This document shows positions 43,695 to 54,217 of a stretch of 64,000 bases of DNA, in pieces. Positions within the stretch are counted from its first letter, which is position 1; each line of letters opens with the position of its first letter. The notes beneath the pieces were generated by a model that was not told where the DNA came from, did no database searches, and was given only the letters and a program-made list of their open reading frames with translations. Both the position numbers and the translations under genes were made by a program. This DNA is from Lederbergia citrea (GTDB taxonomy: Bacteria > Bacillota > Bacilli > Bacillales > Bacillaceae_C): assembly GCF_018343525.1 (NCBI RefSeq), contig NZ_JAGYPH010000002.1, forward strand, positions 806,001 through 870,000, in the 5' to 3' direction.

Positions 43695-45149
43695 ATGACC
43701 TTTACTTCGATCATCGCTATATTGCTAAGTTTATTTCTTATTTTAAACATTGTGCTTGCAGGCTTCGTCGTATTTCTTGAAAGAAGAGATGCCGGTGCTA
43801 CATGGGCTTGGTTGCTCGTCCTGTTTTTTATCCCCGTTGTCGGATTTATTCTTTATTTAATTTTTGGGCAGAATTTAAGTAGGAAAAAAATTTTCGAATG
43901 GAAAGATAAAAATAAAATCGGCATTATGGAGATTACAAAATATCAAATAGAATTGCTGCAAAAACGGGAATTTCCGTTTCATGATAATCGAACGGCCCAT
44001 TATAAAGATTTAATCTATATGTTGCTTGTTAATGACCGGGCAGTACTCACCCAAGATAATAAAGTGGAGATCTTCACCGATGGCTACGATAAATTTAAAT
44101 CACTTTTGACTGACATACATGGCGCAAAAGACCATATACATCTTCTGTATTATATTATGCGTAATGACAAATTAGGCAATGAGCTTCTGGAGGCACTTAT
44201 TAAAAAGGCAAAAGAAGGAGTCGAAGTCCGGGTTTTATATGATGCAATGGGATCGAGACGGCTTCCGCGAAAATTTTTCCAGCCTTTGATAGATGCAGGC
44301 GGAAAAGTGAGCGCTTTTTTTCCTGCTATTCTTCCCCATCTCAATATGCAAGTAAATTATCGCAACCACCGTAAGCTTGCGATAATTGATGGTGAGGTCG
44401 GCTATATTGGCGGCTTCAATATCGGAGATGAGTATCTTGGTTTAAATAAAAGATTTGGTTATTGGCGTGATACACATTTAAAAATTATCGGGAAAGCTGT
44501 TTATGCGATGCAAACGCGGTTCATTCTTGATTGGAACCAAGCTTCTTCAAACCAAATTAGCTACGCGGACAGGCTTTTTCCTGAAATTGAGTCAGTCGGT
44601 GAAACAGATGTGCAAATTGTTTCGAGTGGTCCCGATTCTGAATGGGAACAGATTAAATATGGAGTTTTGAAGCTAATTAGCTCGGCGAAAAAATTCGTTT
44701 ATATTCAGACACCGTATTTTATTCCTGATACAAGTGTCCTAGATGCAATTAAAATTGCCGCCTTATCGGGTGTCGATGTGAGATTGATGATTCCGAATAA
44801 GCCTGATCACCCTTTTGTTTATTGGGCAACATTTTCCAATGTAGGGGAATTATTAAAAACGGGGGCAAAAGTTTATATATACGACAACGGATTTATTCAT
44901 GCAAAAACAATGGTCGCAGATGGGAAAATTGCCACTGTTGGAACAGCAAATATTGATGTGCGCAGCTTTAGGCTGAATTTTGAAGTAAATGCATTTTTGT
45001 ATGATCAGGTATTAGTGGAGAAGCTCGTCGATATATTTGGGAAAGACATAAAGATGTCGCGTGAATTAACTTATGAAGAATACCAAAAGCGGTCCCTTTA
45101 CATCCGTTTTAAAGAATCCCTTTCGCGTCTCCTCTCGCCAATCCTTTGA
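43695..45149 (+). CDS. cls: Cardiolipin synthase
   Basis: 484 residues. Two N-terminal membrane segments (about 2-24 and 34-56) precede the catalytic region with both phospholipase-D motifs: NHRKLAIIDGEVGYIGGFNIGDEY (about 225) and HAKTMVADGKIATVGTANIDVRS (about 400). It joins two phosphatidylglycerols into cardiolipin at the membrane. GCGAGGGA lies upstream. No partner gene is seen. Confidence 0.96.
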   Translation: MTFTSIIAILLSLFLILNIVLAGFVVFLERRDAGATWAWLLVLFFIPVVGFILYLIFGQNLSRKKIFEWKDKNKIGIMEITKYQIELLQKREFPFHDNRTAHYKDLIYMLLVNDRAVLTQDNKVEIFTDGYDKFKSLLTDIHGAKDHIHLLYYIMRNDKLGNELLEALIKKAKEGVEVRVLYDAMGSRRLPRKFFQPLIDAGGKVSAFFPAILPHLNMQVNYRNHRKLAIIDGEVGYIGGFNIGDEYLGLNKRFGYWRDTHLKIIGKAVYAMQTRFILDWNQASSNQISYADRLFPEIESVGETDVQIVSSGPDSEWEQIKYGVLKLISSAKKFVYIQTPYFIPDTSVLDAIKIAALSGVDVRLMIPNKPDHPFVYWATFSNVGELLKTGAKVYIYDNGFIHAKTMVADGKIATVGTANIDVRSFRLNFEVNAFLYDQVLVEKLVDIFGKDIKMSRELTYEEYQKRSLYIRFKESLSRLLSPIL

Positions 45150-45189
45150 TTGGTGTCTTGTTTGAACATAGGAAAGGGAGTTGAAAAAA

Positions 45190-45786
45190 ATGGATTGGGT
45201 ATCGATCGGTTCTTTAACTATTCCTGCCTCTTGGGCAGCCATGGTTTTAGCCTTTTTACTAACATTTATCTTTCTATATATCCGCAGGGATAAAGTGGTC
45301 GCTGATTGGTATGGAAATGCAATTTTTATCTTTATTTTTACTTGGAAGCTAAGTGTCGTTCTCTTTCAACTCAAACTCACGATATCGAATCCGCTCAACA
45401 TTCTTTATTTTAATGGCGGGATAAAAGGTTATTGGCTTGGACTAGCAGTAGCTATTATATATACGGTATTTAAAAGAAAAAGTGATTTAGAACGATCGGG
45501 ATATGCACTATCATGGCTGCTGACAGTTGTCTTTTATGAAGCAATTTATGGATTTTTCATTGGAGACAGCTTGACACTGATTGTCATCCAATTGATTGTG
45601 GGAATAGGGTTTTTAGTAGCTGTCATTTATAAGAGTAATCAAATCCAATTATTGATTTTATTTATAGGGGTCCAAGGTCTAGCATATTCTATAAAAAATG
45701 AATTGCTGTCAACAACCATGGCTACATATTTTATAATGACTGTTTTTATTATTATGATTGTAAAAGCGGAGGTTCGAAATGACTAA
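45190..45786 (+). CDS. Polytopic membrane protein linked to a TlpA-type thioredoxin
   Basis: 198 residues with about six hydrophobic segments. I do not recognise the family. It is coupled to the next gene: its stop lies 8 bases inside that ATG. ATG 45190 is preferred over TTG 45181 because GGAAAGGGAG lies a proper distance upstream of the ATG and directly abuts the TTG. Because its partner is a periplasmic-facing thiol-disulfide oxidoreductase, it may supply reducing power across the membrane, like CcdA, though it does not look like CcdA in motif content. Confidence 0.6.
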   Translation: MDWVSIGSLTIPASWAAMVLAFLLTFIFLYIRRDKVVADWYGNAIFIFIFTWKLSVVLFQLKLTISNPLNILYFNGGIKGYWLGLAVAIIYTVFKRKSDLERSGYALSWLLTVVFYEAIYGFFIGDSLTLIVIQLIVGIGFLVAVIYKSNQIQLLILFIGVQGLAYSIKNELLSTTMATYFIMTVFIIMIVKAEVRND

Positions 45787-46384
45787 AAAAATCTTTGGAA
45801 TAGCTCTCATTGGCATTCTTGCGAGTATCCTCATCGTCAATATCATCCAAGACGCACGTGAGAAAAAAAATAATGCTGCTGTGAACGAGGAATTTTTAAT
45901 AGAAAATGCGGGTGACGATGAATATATTGATGCGATTAGTGAAGGCCTCGCAGAAGGGGATATTCCACCAGATTTTGAATTGACGACCTTTGATAAAGAA
46001 AAAGTACGGCTATCTGATTATAAAGGCAAAAAAGTAATATTGAACTTCTGGGCTAGCTGGTGTGGTCCGTGTAAGGCGGAAATGCCACATATGGAAAAAT
46101 TTTATCAGGAAAAAGCGAAGGACTTAAATGTTGAAATCATTGCTGTCAACTTGACCAATTCGGAGCATGGTTTGAATAAACTCGATAAAGTGCAAAAATT
46201 TATTCATGATTACGGACTAACTTTTCCCATTCCTTTAGATGAAACTGGCGAGGTAGGGGATACGTATCGAACGATTACAATACCAACGAGCTATATTATT
46301 GACACCAAAGGGCTGATTTCGAAGAAAATTATGGGGCCAATGGATGAGGAAATGATGGAGAAATTAGTAAAAGACATAGATTAA
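45779..46384 (+). CDS. TlpA/ResA-type thiol-disulfide oxidoreductase
   Basis: 201 residues. An N-terminal membrane anchor (about 4-23) is followed by a thioredoxin fold: PPDFELTTFDKEKVRLSDYKGKKVILNFWASWCGPCKAEMPHM, with active-site WCGPC, and the cis-proline region TIPTSYIID. It acts outside the membrane on disulfide bonds, typically for cytochrome c maturation or spore cortex/sporulation as in ResA and StoA. It overlaps the preceding membrane protein gene by 8 bases. Confidence 0.9.
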   Translation: MTKKIFGIALIGILASILIVNIIQDAREKKNNAAVNEEFLIENAGDDEYIDAISEGLAEGDIPPDFELTTFDKEKVRLSDYKGKKVILNFWASWCGPCKAEMPHMEKFYQEKAKDLNVEIIAVNLTNSEHGLNKLDKVQKFIHDYGLTFPIPLDETGEVGDTYRTITIPTSYIIDTKGLISKKIMGPMDEEMMEKLVKDID

Positions 46385-46405
46385 CAACCAATTATTTAAA
46401 AAGTG

Positions 46406-46434
46406 TTGACTTTTTCAAATTGGTTATATATACT
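46406..46434 (+). promoter_or_regulatory. Sigma-A promoter of the S-box-metY unit
   Basis: TTGACT at 46406-46411, 17 bases, then TATACT at 46429-46434. Ideal spacing; transcription would start just before the S-box aptamer. Confidence 0.88.
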
Positions 46435-46482
46435 TATTTTCAAGAGTTCATTGAAATATCTAAATTTAATAATATTGTTTTA

Positions 46483-46600
46483 CTCTTATCTAGAGCGGCG
46501 GAGGGAATAGGCCCTGCGATGCCCGGCAACCTTCAGATAGTAATATCTGAAAAGGTGCTAATTCCTACAGATCAATGATTTGATCTGGAAGATAAGGGGA
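46483..46600 (+). ncRNA. SAM-I (S-box) riboswitch
   Basis: The conserved S-box core is seen in order: CTTATC ... AGAG ... GAGGGA ... GCCC ... GCCCGGCAACC ... AAGGTGCTAATTCC ... closing GATAAG, with P1 formed by CTTATC and GATAAG. SAM binding favours the terminator downstream (46615-46645), turning off the methionine gene metY. Confidence 0.95.
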
Positions 46601-46614
46601 GGAAATGTAATCAC

Positions 46615-46645
46615 GCCCTCTTCTTATCCAGAAGAGGGCTTTTTG
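46615..46645 (+). terminator. S-box-controlled terminator
   Basis: GCCCTCTTC pairs with GAAGAGGGC followed by TTTTTG. It lies between the riboswitch and the metY ribosome site, the usual position for transcription termination control. Confidence 0.9.
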
Positions 46646-46707
46646 TATAAAAATCCTCTCTTTAACAGCATCAAAGAAGTAGGACGAAGCTATATTCAAC
46701 CTATTAA

Positions 46708-48057
<1,350 letters not shown>

Positions 48058-48079
48058 TCGGCGTGACATCAAACTATAA

Positions 48080-48112
48080 TCGGGGCTGAGCGCAAAGCGT
48101 TTCAGCCCTTTG
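48080..48112 (+). terminator. Terminator after metY
   Basis: GGGCTGA ... TCAGCCC with an inner GCGCAAAGCG hairpin, followed by TTTGGTTTT. Confidence 0.75.
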
Positions 48113-48173
48113 GTTTTCATAATTAGGTAATTAGCTAGAGTTCAGTTCTAACAAGGAATAAAGGAAAAATAGC

Positions 48174-48291
48174 GAGTGGCTTGAATGTGCGTCTGAGTGG
48201 CTCGAATATGATCCCGAGTGGCTCGCATCTGGTTCTGAGTGGCTTGAATCCGGGTCCGAGTGGCTTGAATGGGGTCTCGAGTGGCTCGCAT
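48174..48291. repeat. 6 x 21-bp intergenic array, core GAGTGGCTYGMAT
   Basis: The 13-base core GAGTGGCTYGMAT starts at 48174, 48195, 48216, 48237, 48258 and 48279, exactly 21 bp apart. Copies differ only by T/C and A/C at two core positions. The 8-base spacers vary but are partly alike (ending TCT or TCC). The copy number (six) and period (21) equal those of the array at 2250, though the core sequence is unrelated. It lies between the metY terminator and the hom ribosome site. Confidence 0.93.
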
Positions 48292-48368
48292 CAGCCATAA
48301 GCAGCCCAAATCTAGCCCTATTTATTTAGGCGCTTCCGCTTTTCAAAACAAATTAGGAGGAGAAACGA

Positions 48369-49352
48369 ATGACAGTCATCAAGGTGGCACTACTCGGTTT
48401 CGGAACTGTCGGAGAGGGATTGTACGAATCAATAAATAGTCATCAGCAGCAATTGCAAGCTCTATTAGGAGCAGAGGTGCATATTGCTGGGGTGCTTATA
48501 CAAGATTCAGAGAAACAACGAAGATTAGCAGAAGATGTGCTGGTAACAACAAATTTTGATGCTATTTTGAACATACCTGACTTACAAGTGGTATTTGAAG
48601 CAATCGTCGGCGAGGATCCGAGTTATGAATATTTGTCCAAAGCGATTGAGCGCGGTTGTGATATCATCACTGCCAATAAAGTAATGTTTGCCAAACACGG
48701 TGAAGAACTTTTGAGAAAAGCACGCGAATATAATGTGAGCATAGGGTACGAAGCAACCGTTGCTGGAGGTGTTCCTGTTATTCGAACGATTGCCCAGCTA
48801 CTCCAAGTGAATAGGGTAGAGAAAATTCAAGCAATATTGAACGGAACCTCGAACTTTATTTTAACTGAGATGAGAAAAAATGAATTACCTTTCGAAACGG
48901 TTTTGAAATCGGCGCAAGACCTTGGCTATGCGGAAGCCGATCCATCCAATGACGTCGAGGGCTTCGATGCCTTCTATAAACTGATGATATTAAGTAACCT
49001 TTTATTTGGCAAACAGCCTGATTGGCATGAGGTAAAAGTAGAAGGAATCTCGGAGATTTCTAATCATCAAATTCAATCCGCTCATCAAAAAAATGAAAGA
49101 TATAAACATATTGCTGAAATTAAGAAGGATGGAGATCAAATTATTGCCTCTGTCGGACCGGCCCTCACAAATGAAGACCATCCACTTTATAACATCGAAG
49201 GCGTGGATAATGCAATTGTCATCAAGGCGAGCCTGGCCGGAACGATTGCAATCCAAGGCCCTGGAGCAGGAAGCTATCCGACCGCAAGCGCAATGATAGA
49301 AGACTTCGCTCATATTTTTCAAAATAAAAAGGCTGCATATGCATTAACATGA
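48369..49352 (+). CDS. hom: Homoserine dehydrogenase, short form without an ACT domain
   Basis: 327 residues. The NAD(P)-binding opening VALLGFGTVGEGLYE and the catalytic stretch NGTSNFILTEM with AEADPSNDVEGFDAFYKL are intact. It lacks the C-terminal ACT domain of the roughly 430-residue Bacillus Hom, so it should be insensitive to feedback by threonine. It makes homoserine for methionine, and its position after metY suggests a dedicated methionine branch. The ribosome site is TAGGAGGAG. Confidence 0.92.
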   Translation: MTVIKVALLGFGTVGEGLYESINSHQQQLQALLGAEVHIAGVLIQDSEKQRRLAEDVLVTTNFDAILNIPDLQVVFEAIVGEDPSYEYLSKAIERGCDIITANKVMFAKHGEELLRKAREYNVSIGYEATVAGGVPVIRTIAQLLQVNRVEKIQAILNGTSNFILTEMRKNELPFETVLKSAQDLGYAEADPSNDVEGFDAFYKLMILSNLLFGKQPDWHEVKVEGISEISNHQIQSAHQKNERYKHIAEIKKDGDQIIASVGPALTNEDHPLYNIEGVDNAIVIKASLAGTIAIQGPGAGSYPTASAMIEDFAHIFQNKKAAYALT

Positions 49353-49483
49353 AACTCTCCATCTCATCAACCGCATTCCATTCCTAACTACTTCCCATCA
49401 TAACTTGTCCATGCCGAGCATAGAATGTATGGAAAACGCGCTGACTGCTAACACATTCTTGCAAGAGTAGGTGGGGGGATAAG

Positions 49484-50929
49484 ATGAAAAGGAAATGGCT
49501 TGCGGTTATTTCTGTCTGCTCTTTTTTACTGGGTGCGGGCGGTACATATGCCGGAGTGGAATGGGTTCTGCCTAAGTGGCAAGAGAAGGAAATTGATCAT
49601 GCTCAGGTCGGGGATACGCACGAGTTAAATAGTTCGTCTGGGCTCGGAAAAGTGGCGCAGGCATATGAGTTGATTCAAAAATCATACGTTAAAAAAGTCG
49701 ATGACAACCAATTAATACAAGGAGCCATCCAGGGAATGATTGGGACATTGCAAGATCCATATTCCGTATATATGGACGCGGCAACGGCTGAACGATTTAA
49801 TGACAGCATGGATTCCTCTTTCGATGGAATTGGTGCTCAAATTGCGATTGACGAAGGAAAGTTAATCATTATATCCCCGATAAAAAATTCTCCCGCGGAA
49901 AAGGCCGGTCTAAAAGCAAAAGATCAAATCATTAAAATCGATGGCAAAGGTGTCGAGGGTCTTGATTTATATGAAGCATCAATGAAAATACGCGGTGAAA
50001 AAGGAACGGTTGTCAAGCTGGACATTGTCCGAAGCGGTTTAGCAAAACCGATCTCCATCGCAATTACAAGGGATGAGGTTCCAGTTCTAACAGTTTTTTC
50101 CGAACTGAAAAAAAGCTCGGACAAGAATGTTGGTTATATTGAAATCACTTCTTTTGCAGAAGGAACCTCAAGGGATTTTGCAATGGAGTTAAGAAATCTC
50201 GAAGAGCAAAATATAGCTGGACTCATCATCGATGTCCGCGGGAATCCAGGTGGCAGGTTATCGAGTGTGGAAGCTATTTTGCAGCAGCTTGTAACTAGTA
50301 AGAAACCTTATGTACAAATAGAAGAACGGAATGGAAAGAAAATAGAGTATTCTTCAGAGTTAAAAGAAAAAAAACCATACCCAATTACGGTCCTAATTGA
50401 TGAAGGCAGCGCATCTGCTTCAGAAATATTAGCAGCGGCATTAAAAGAAGTAGAAGGATATTCCCTTGTTGGTGATAAAACATTTGGAAAAGGTACTGTT
50501 CAACAACCTATTCCTTTGGATGATGGCAGCAATATTAAATTGACGATGTTCAAATGGCTGACGCCAGATGGCACGTGGATTCACGGAAAAGGAATCGAAC
50601 CTACGATAAATGTGAAACAGCCTTCATTTTTTAAAGCACATTCATTAAAAATTGAAGAAACATTAGTCCCCGATATGAATAATGAGAATATCACCATTGC
50701 TCAGGAAATGCTTTTGGGGCTAGGATACGGTCCAGGGCGAACGGATGGCTACTTTGATGAACAGACTGAGCGGGCAGTACGGGCTTTCCAGGCCATTGAA
50801 AAAATCCCAGTGACAGGTAAAATTGATCCGAAAACGGCAACAAAACTAGAAGAAGCAATAATTAAAGCGATTCAAGATGAAAAGAACGATCTACAGTTAC
50901 AAGTTGCTCTTAAAACATTCAATAAATGA
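49484..50929 (+). CDS. ctpB: CtpB-like C-terminal processing protease
   Basis: 481 residues. Signal or anchor peptide at 1-22, PDZ domain (about 95-185) with IGAQIAIDEGKLIIIS and SPAEKAGLKAKDQIIKIDG, S41 protease domain (about 190-380) with catalytic Ser in DEGSASASEILAAAL and Lys in GDKTFGKGTVQ, and a C-terminal peptidoglycan-binding domain (about 405-465, LGLGYGPGRTDGYFDEQTERAVRAFQ). CtpB signals during sporulation by cutting SpoIVFA. As in Bacillus subtilis, minJ lies nearby downstream, here with two small genes between. Confidence 0.94.
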   Translation: MKRKWLAVISVCSFLLGAGGTYAGVEWVLPKWQEKEIDHAQVGDTHELNSSSGLGKVAQAYELIQKSYVKKVDDNQLIQGAIQGMIGTLQDPYSVYMDAATAERFNDSMDSSFDGIGAQIAIDEGKLIIISPIKNSPAEKAGLKAKDQIIKIDGKGVEGLDLYEASMKIRGEKGTVVKLDIVRSGLAKPISIAITRDEVPVLTVFSELKKSSDKNVGYIEITSFAEGTSRDFAMELRNLEEQNIAGLIIDVRGNPGGRLSSVEAILQQLVTSKKPYVQIEERNGKKIEYSSELKEKKPYPITVLIDEGSASASEILAAALKEVEGYSLVGDKTFGKGTVQQPIPLDDGSNIKLTMFKWLTPDGTWIHGKGIEPTINVKQPSFFKAHSLKIEETLVPDMNNENITIAQEMLLGLGYGPGRTDGYFDEQTERAVRAFQAIEKIPVTGKIDPKTATKLEEAIIKAIQDEKNDLQLQVALKTFNK

Positions 50930-50943
50930 GGATTGAGTTTATA

Positions 50944-50989
50944 TAAAAATGACCAACAAATTATAGATTGATTTGTTGGTCATTTTTTA
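50944..50989 (+). terminator. Terminator after ctpB
   Basis: AAAATGACCAACAAAT pairs with ATTTGTTGGTCATTTT followed by TT. Confidence 0.92.
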
Positions 50990-51072
50990 GGTTGAAATTT
51001 GTAAAGTGAAGTTCACAGTGTTTTTTCCCTTCTATTAAGTGTAGAATTTGATTCAATAGGGAGTGAATTCTA

Positions 51073-51516
51073 ATGGAAGTGTATCAAGCTACGATTGAAG
51101 ATTTAGACGGAGTATCACATCTATTTAATTTGTATCGTGTGTTTTATCAACAAACATCAGATTTAGAAGGCGCTAAGACTTACATAAAAGAACGTTTGGA
51201 AAAACAGGATTCTGTGATATTTGTTGTAAAAGAAAAACAAAAGTATGTAGGATTTACCCAACTATATCCTACATTTTCATCTATATCTATGAAAAGGGCA
51301 TGGATATTAAATGACTTGTATGTTGATGTAGAAGCAAGAAAACAAGGAATAGGAGAAATGCTCTTACATAAGGCAAAAGATTATGCAATTGAATTAGGTG
51401 CTAAAAGCATTAGTTTGAGTACGGCACCGGATAATTATTATGCTCAAAGACTATATGAAAAAAGTGGATACATACGTGATTCACAATTTTATCATTATGA
51501 ATTAGGTTTAAGTTAA
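51073..51516 (+). CDS. GNAT acetyltransferase
   Basis: 147 residues with the acetyl-CoA loop motif VEARKQGIGEMLLHKAKDYA and the C-terminal YAQRLYEKSGYIRDSQF. The acceptor substrate is not predictable. It is an insertion between ctpB and minJ relative to Bacillus subtilis. AT-rich codon use. TAGGGAG ribosome site. Confidence 0.9.
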   Translation: MEVYQATIEDLDGVSHLFNLYRVFYQQTSDLEGAKTYIKERLEKQDSVIFVVKEKQKYVGFTQLYPTFSSISMKRAWILNDLYVDVEARKQGIGEMLLHKAKDYAIELGAKSISLSTAPDNYYAQRLYEKSGYIRDSQFYHYELGLS

Positions 51517-51623
51517 TCTCGTCTGACCCATTAAGCAACTAATGGGTGGAATACTTCAAGTAAGGTTCAGTATAGTTGAGTCAATTCTTGTGAAAAGCAG
51601 TACAATTTAGGCGAAGGGTGAGA

Positions 51624-51887
51624 ATGATTATAGAAAATGAATATTTAAAATCGTTTGGAATTCCTGGTGGTTTTTTCTTGTTAGGTATTTTATTTTTAAT
51701 AATAGGAGCTAATGGGGAACAAAATGCAATAAATTTTTCAAGACCTACAAATGCTACATCGTGGTCAACTTCAGATAGTTTAATAACCGCATTTATATCT
51801 GTTCCAATGATTATAGGTATTAGTTTCTTAATTTTATCTATCAGCACTTTTTCTATATCATTTTATTTTTGGCAAAAAAAGCGGTAG
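51624..51887 (+). CDS. Small membrane protein, two segments
   Basis: 87 residues. Hydrophobic segments lie at about 14-31 and 52-80, with a polar loop containing SRPTNATSWSTSD between. ATG 51624 has GAAGGG upstream; GTG at 51618 overlaps that. I recognise no family. It is between the GNAT gene and minJ. Confidence 0.5.
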   Translation: MIIENEYLKSFGIPGGFFLLGILFLIIGANGEQNAINFSRPTNATSWSTSDSLITAFISVPMIIGISFLILSISTFSISFYFWQKKR

Positions 51888-52129
51888 ATTAATCTAACTA
51901 ATGGTGTGCATTCCTTAAAAAAGCCGGGATTGGACTTTTTCTTGGGCAGGCTAATGAAGAATGTATCACTAGAAATATTAATCCTTATAAGAGCTTATCT
52001 TGTTTTGATCATTTTTGCGTAGATAATCGAACCCATTAGTCAATTTGGCCTCTATTTTTTTGCCCATTTTCCGGAAATTTCTGATAGAATAGTAGTTAAC
52101 GTTACTTTTTCGGGAAGGGATATGACAGT

Positions 52130-53329
52130 ATGACCGAAATTTGGTTACTTGAATTAGCAAAAGGAATAGGAAGAATATTTCTCCATCCGCTTTTATATTT
52201 TTCGATGATTTTAGCGGTTATTGCGGGTGTATTGAGAGTAAAAAGGGAACGTGGAGATTTTAATGTAAGAGTCCACTCTTTTTTATATGAATTAAAAAAT
52301 CTATTTCCTGCAGGAATTGTAGCAGGTTTGATCCTTTCTATTATTTCCGTTTCAATTGGGCTCACCATTCCATTGATTTTTATTGCAGCCATAGCTGTGA
52401 TTTCTATAATACTTGGTTCGATCGGTAATGCGCGTCTACTATCTCCTGCTCTAATAGTGGGCTTGGCTTTGCTGGTTGCTTTTACCGCCAACTATTTCGA
52501 ATTAAGAATGCCATACTTTGAAAATACGATTGAATCTAATTATTTTATTGGTGTTGCCATATTGCTAGGTATTCTAATCCTTACAGAAGGAATACTCATG
52601 TTGAAGAATGGGCTGAAAGATATTTCGCCCAAACTGCGAACAAGCAGCAGGGGTTTGACTGTGGGGGCTCTGCAAACAAAGCGCTTGTGGATGTTGCCAA
52701 TTTTTGTTTTCTTACCTGCAGGTCCGCTTACTGTTCCGTTTGATTGGTGGCCTGTCATTGACTGGGGGACGAAAAGCTATTCCTTGATGCTCGTCCCATT
52801 CATCATTGGTTTTCAACAACAAATTCAAAGTTCTCTTCCTGAAAAGGCAGTCACAAGATTAGCGAGACAGACAATCGGACTTGGTGTCATCGTTATCTTC
52901 CTATCAGGCTTAAGCTTCTTAGATTTCCCTTTTTCGGAATTTTTACCTGCTGCTGTAGGTTTGATCGCCATACTAGGCCGGCTCTGGATTTCTTACCGCC
53001 ATCGCGTGCGAGAAGGGAACACGCTTTATTACTTTACACCGCAAAATAATGGAATCATGATTTTGGATGTCCTGCCGGGTTCACCTGCAGATAAAATGGG
53101 ATTGAAAACAGGCGAGATTATCCAAATATGCAATAATATTAATGTCAGAAACAAACAGGATTTATTCGAATCTCTCTTGAAAAACCGTGCCTATTGCAAG
53201 CTTGAAGTTCTGGATACAAACGGTGAAAAACGCTTTGTACAGAGGGCTCTTTATGAAGGAGATCACCATGAACTCGGAATTCTTTTTGTTGAAAAAAGAA
53301 TGAAGCATGGGGCAGATCGAGCGGTGTGA
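52130..53329 (+). CDS. minJ: MinJ-like topology protein with PDZ domain
   Basis: 399 residues with several membrane segments (about seven hydrophobic stretches in 1-285) and a C-terminal PDZ domain (about 300-385, MILDVLPGSPADKMGLKTGEIIQICNN). MinJ links DivIVA to MinCD at the pole and septum. The start MTEIWLLELAKGIGRIFLHPLLY and the fixed neighbourhood (ctpB) match YvjD/MinJ. ATG has CGGGAAGGGAT upstream. Confidence 0.9.
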   Translation: MTEIWLLELAKGIGRIFLHPLLYFSMILAVIAGVLRVKRERGDFNVRVHSFLYELKNLFPAGIVAGLILSIISVSIGLTIPLIFIAAIAVISIILGSIGNARLLSPALIVGLALLVAFTANYFELRMPYFENTIESNYFIGVAILLGILILTEGILMLKNGLKDISPKLRTSSRGLTVGALQTKRLWMLPIFVFLPAGPLTVPFDWWPVIDWGTKSYSLMLVPFIIGFQQQIQSSLPEKAVTRLARQTIGLGVIVIFLSGLSFLDFPFSEFLPAAVGLIAILGRLWISYRHRVREGNTLYYFTPQNNGIMILDVLPGSPADKMGLKTGEIIQICNNINVRNKQDLFESLLKNRAYCKLEVLDTNGEKRFVQRALYEGDHHELGILFVEKRMKHGADRAV

Positions 53330-53357
53330 CCGGTATTATAAAAATATAACTCTTCAA

Positions 53358-53402
53358 AGATAACCACTTAGACTATTGTTAGGCTAGGTGGTTCTTTTTT
53401 TA
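53358..53402 (+). terminator. Terminator after minJ
   Basis: AACCACTTAG pairs with CTAGGTGGTT (G-U) around ACTATTGTTAGG, followed by CTTTTTTT. Confidence 0.82.
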
Positions 53403-53434
53403 GGAATACATCTGCTAAAATTGGAGTGATATCG

Positions 53435-53974
53435 TTGAAGAAAATATATATTATTCGGCATTGTGAAGCTGAGGGACAGGCAGCTGAAGCTAAACTGACA
53501 GATCGAGGACGGAACCAAGCTGCAGACTTATCTAAGTTTTTTGCAAATAAAAAAGTCGATCGAATCATTTCAAGCCCATATAAGCGTGCCATTCATTCTA
53601 TACAACCTCTAGCAAACCAATTAAACATTGAAATAGAGATTGATGGACAATTGACGGAACGTGTACTAAGCACTAAAAATTTTCCCGATTGGTTTGAAAA
53701 ACTAAAAACCACATATGATGATCTTGAACTGAAATATGAGGGTGGCGAATCTAGCCAAGAGGCAATGAAAAGAATTATAGAAGTTGTAGAAAAAGTTTTT
53801 AATAGCGAAAATGAAAATACGGTTATAGTGACACATGGGAATATAATGTCACTACTATTAACGTACTATGTTAAAGACTTTGGATTTGAAGGTTGGCGAA
53901 ATCTTAGTAATCCAGATGTATTTCTTTTACGAAATGTTGATAAAAAAGTAACTTATGAACGAGTATGGGGATGA
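53435..53974 (+). CDS. Histidine phosphatase family protein
   Basis: 179 residues. The catalytic RHG-like motif is IIRHCEAEG at the N terminus, with a second His in VTHGNIMSLLL. It removes phosphate from small molecules or proteins through a phospho-histidine. The TTG start at 53435 has GGAG 8 bases upstream. The substrate is unknown. It lies after the minJ terminator in an accessory stretch. Confidence 0.88.
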   Translation: MKKIYIIRHCEAEGQAAEAKLTDRGRNQAADLSKFFANKKVDRIISSPYKRAIHSIQPLANQLNIEIEIDGQLTERVLSTKNFPDWFEKLKTTYDDLELKYEGGESSQEAMKRIIEVVEKVFNSENENTVIVTHGNIMSLLLTYYVKDFGFEGWRNLSNPDVFLLRNVDKKVTYERVWG

Positions 53975-54095
53975 AAATTATGTAGTTATAGACTTAATAA
54001 AATTACATTAAATTATGGGGGGCCTTATGATTAGTAAATGATGTAACAAAAAGCTAGATTCTAGTTCAATAACTGATCTTAAAGAAATAGAAGGA

Positions 54096-54168
54096 AGCGT
54101 AAAAAAGGTGGGAACCATTTTACGCTAATGATGTTCTGCTAAATGCTCGATAAATGAGCGGGAACATC
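54096..54168. other. Pair of tandem hairpins, no gene
   Basis: AGCGTAAAA pairs with TTTTACGCT (54096-54126), and after three bases GATGTTC pairs with GAACATC (54130-54168) around an inner TGCTC/GAGCG-like helix. The two lie in the gap 53975-54217. No T-run or aptamer motif is recognised. Confidence 0.55.
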
Positions 54169-54217
54169 TCTAATGTTAGAGTGTCAAAAATACACAGAAT
54201 TAATTTGGGAGGTATAA

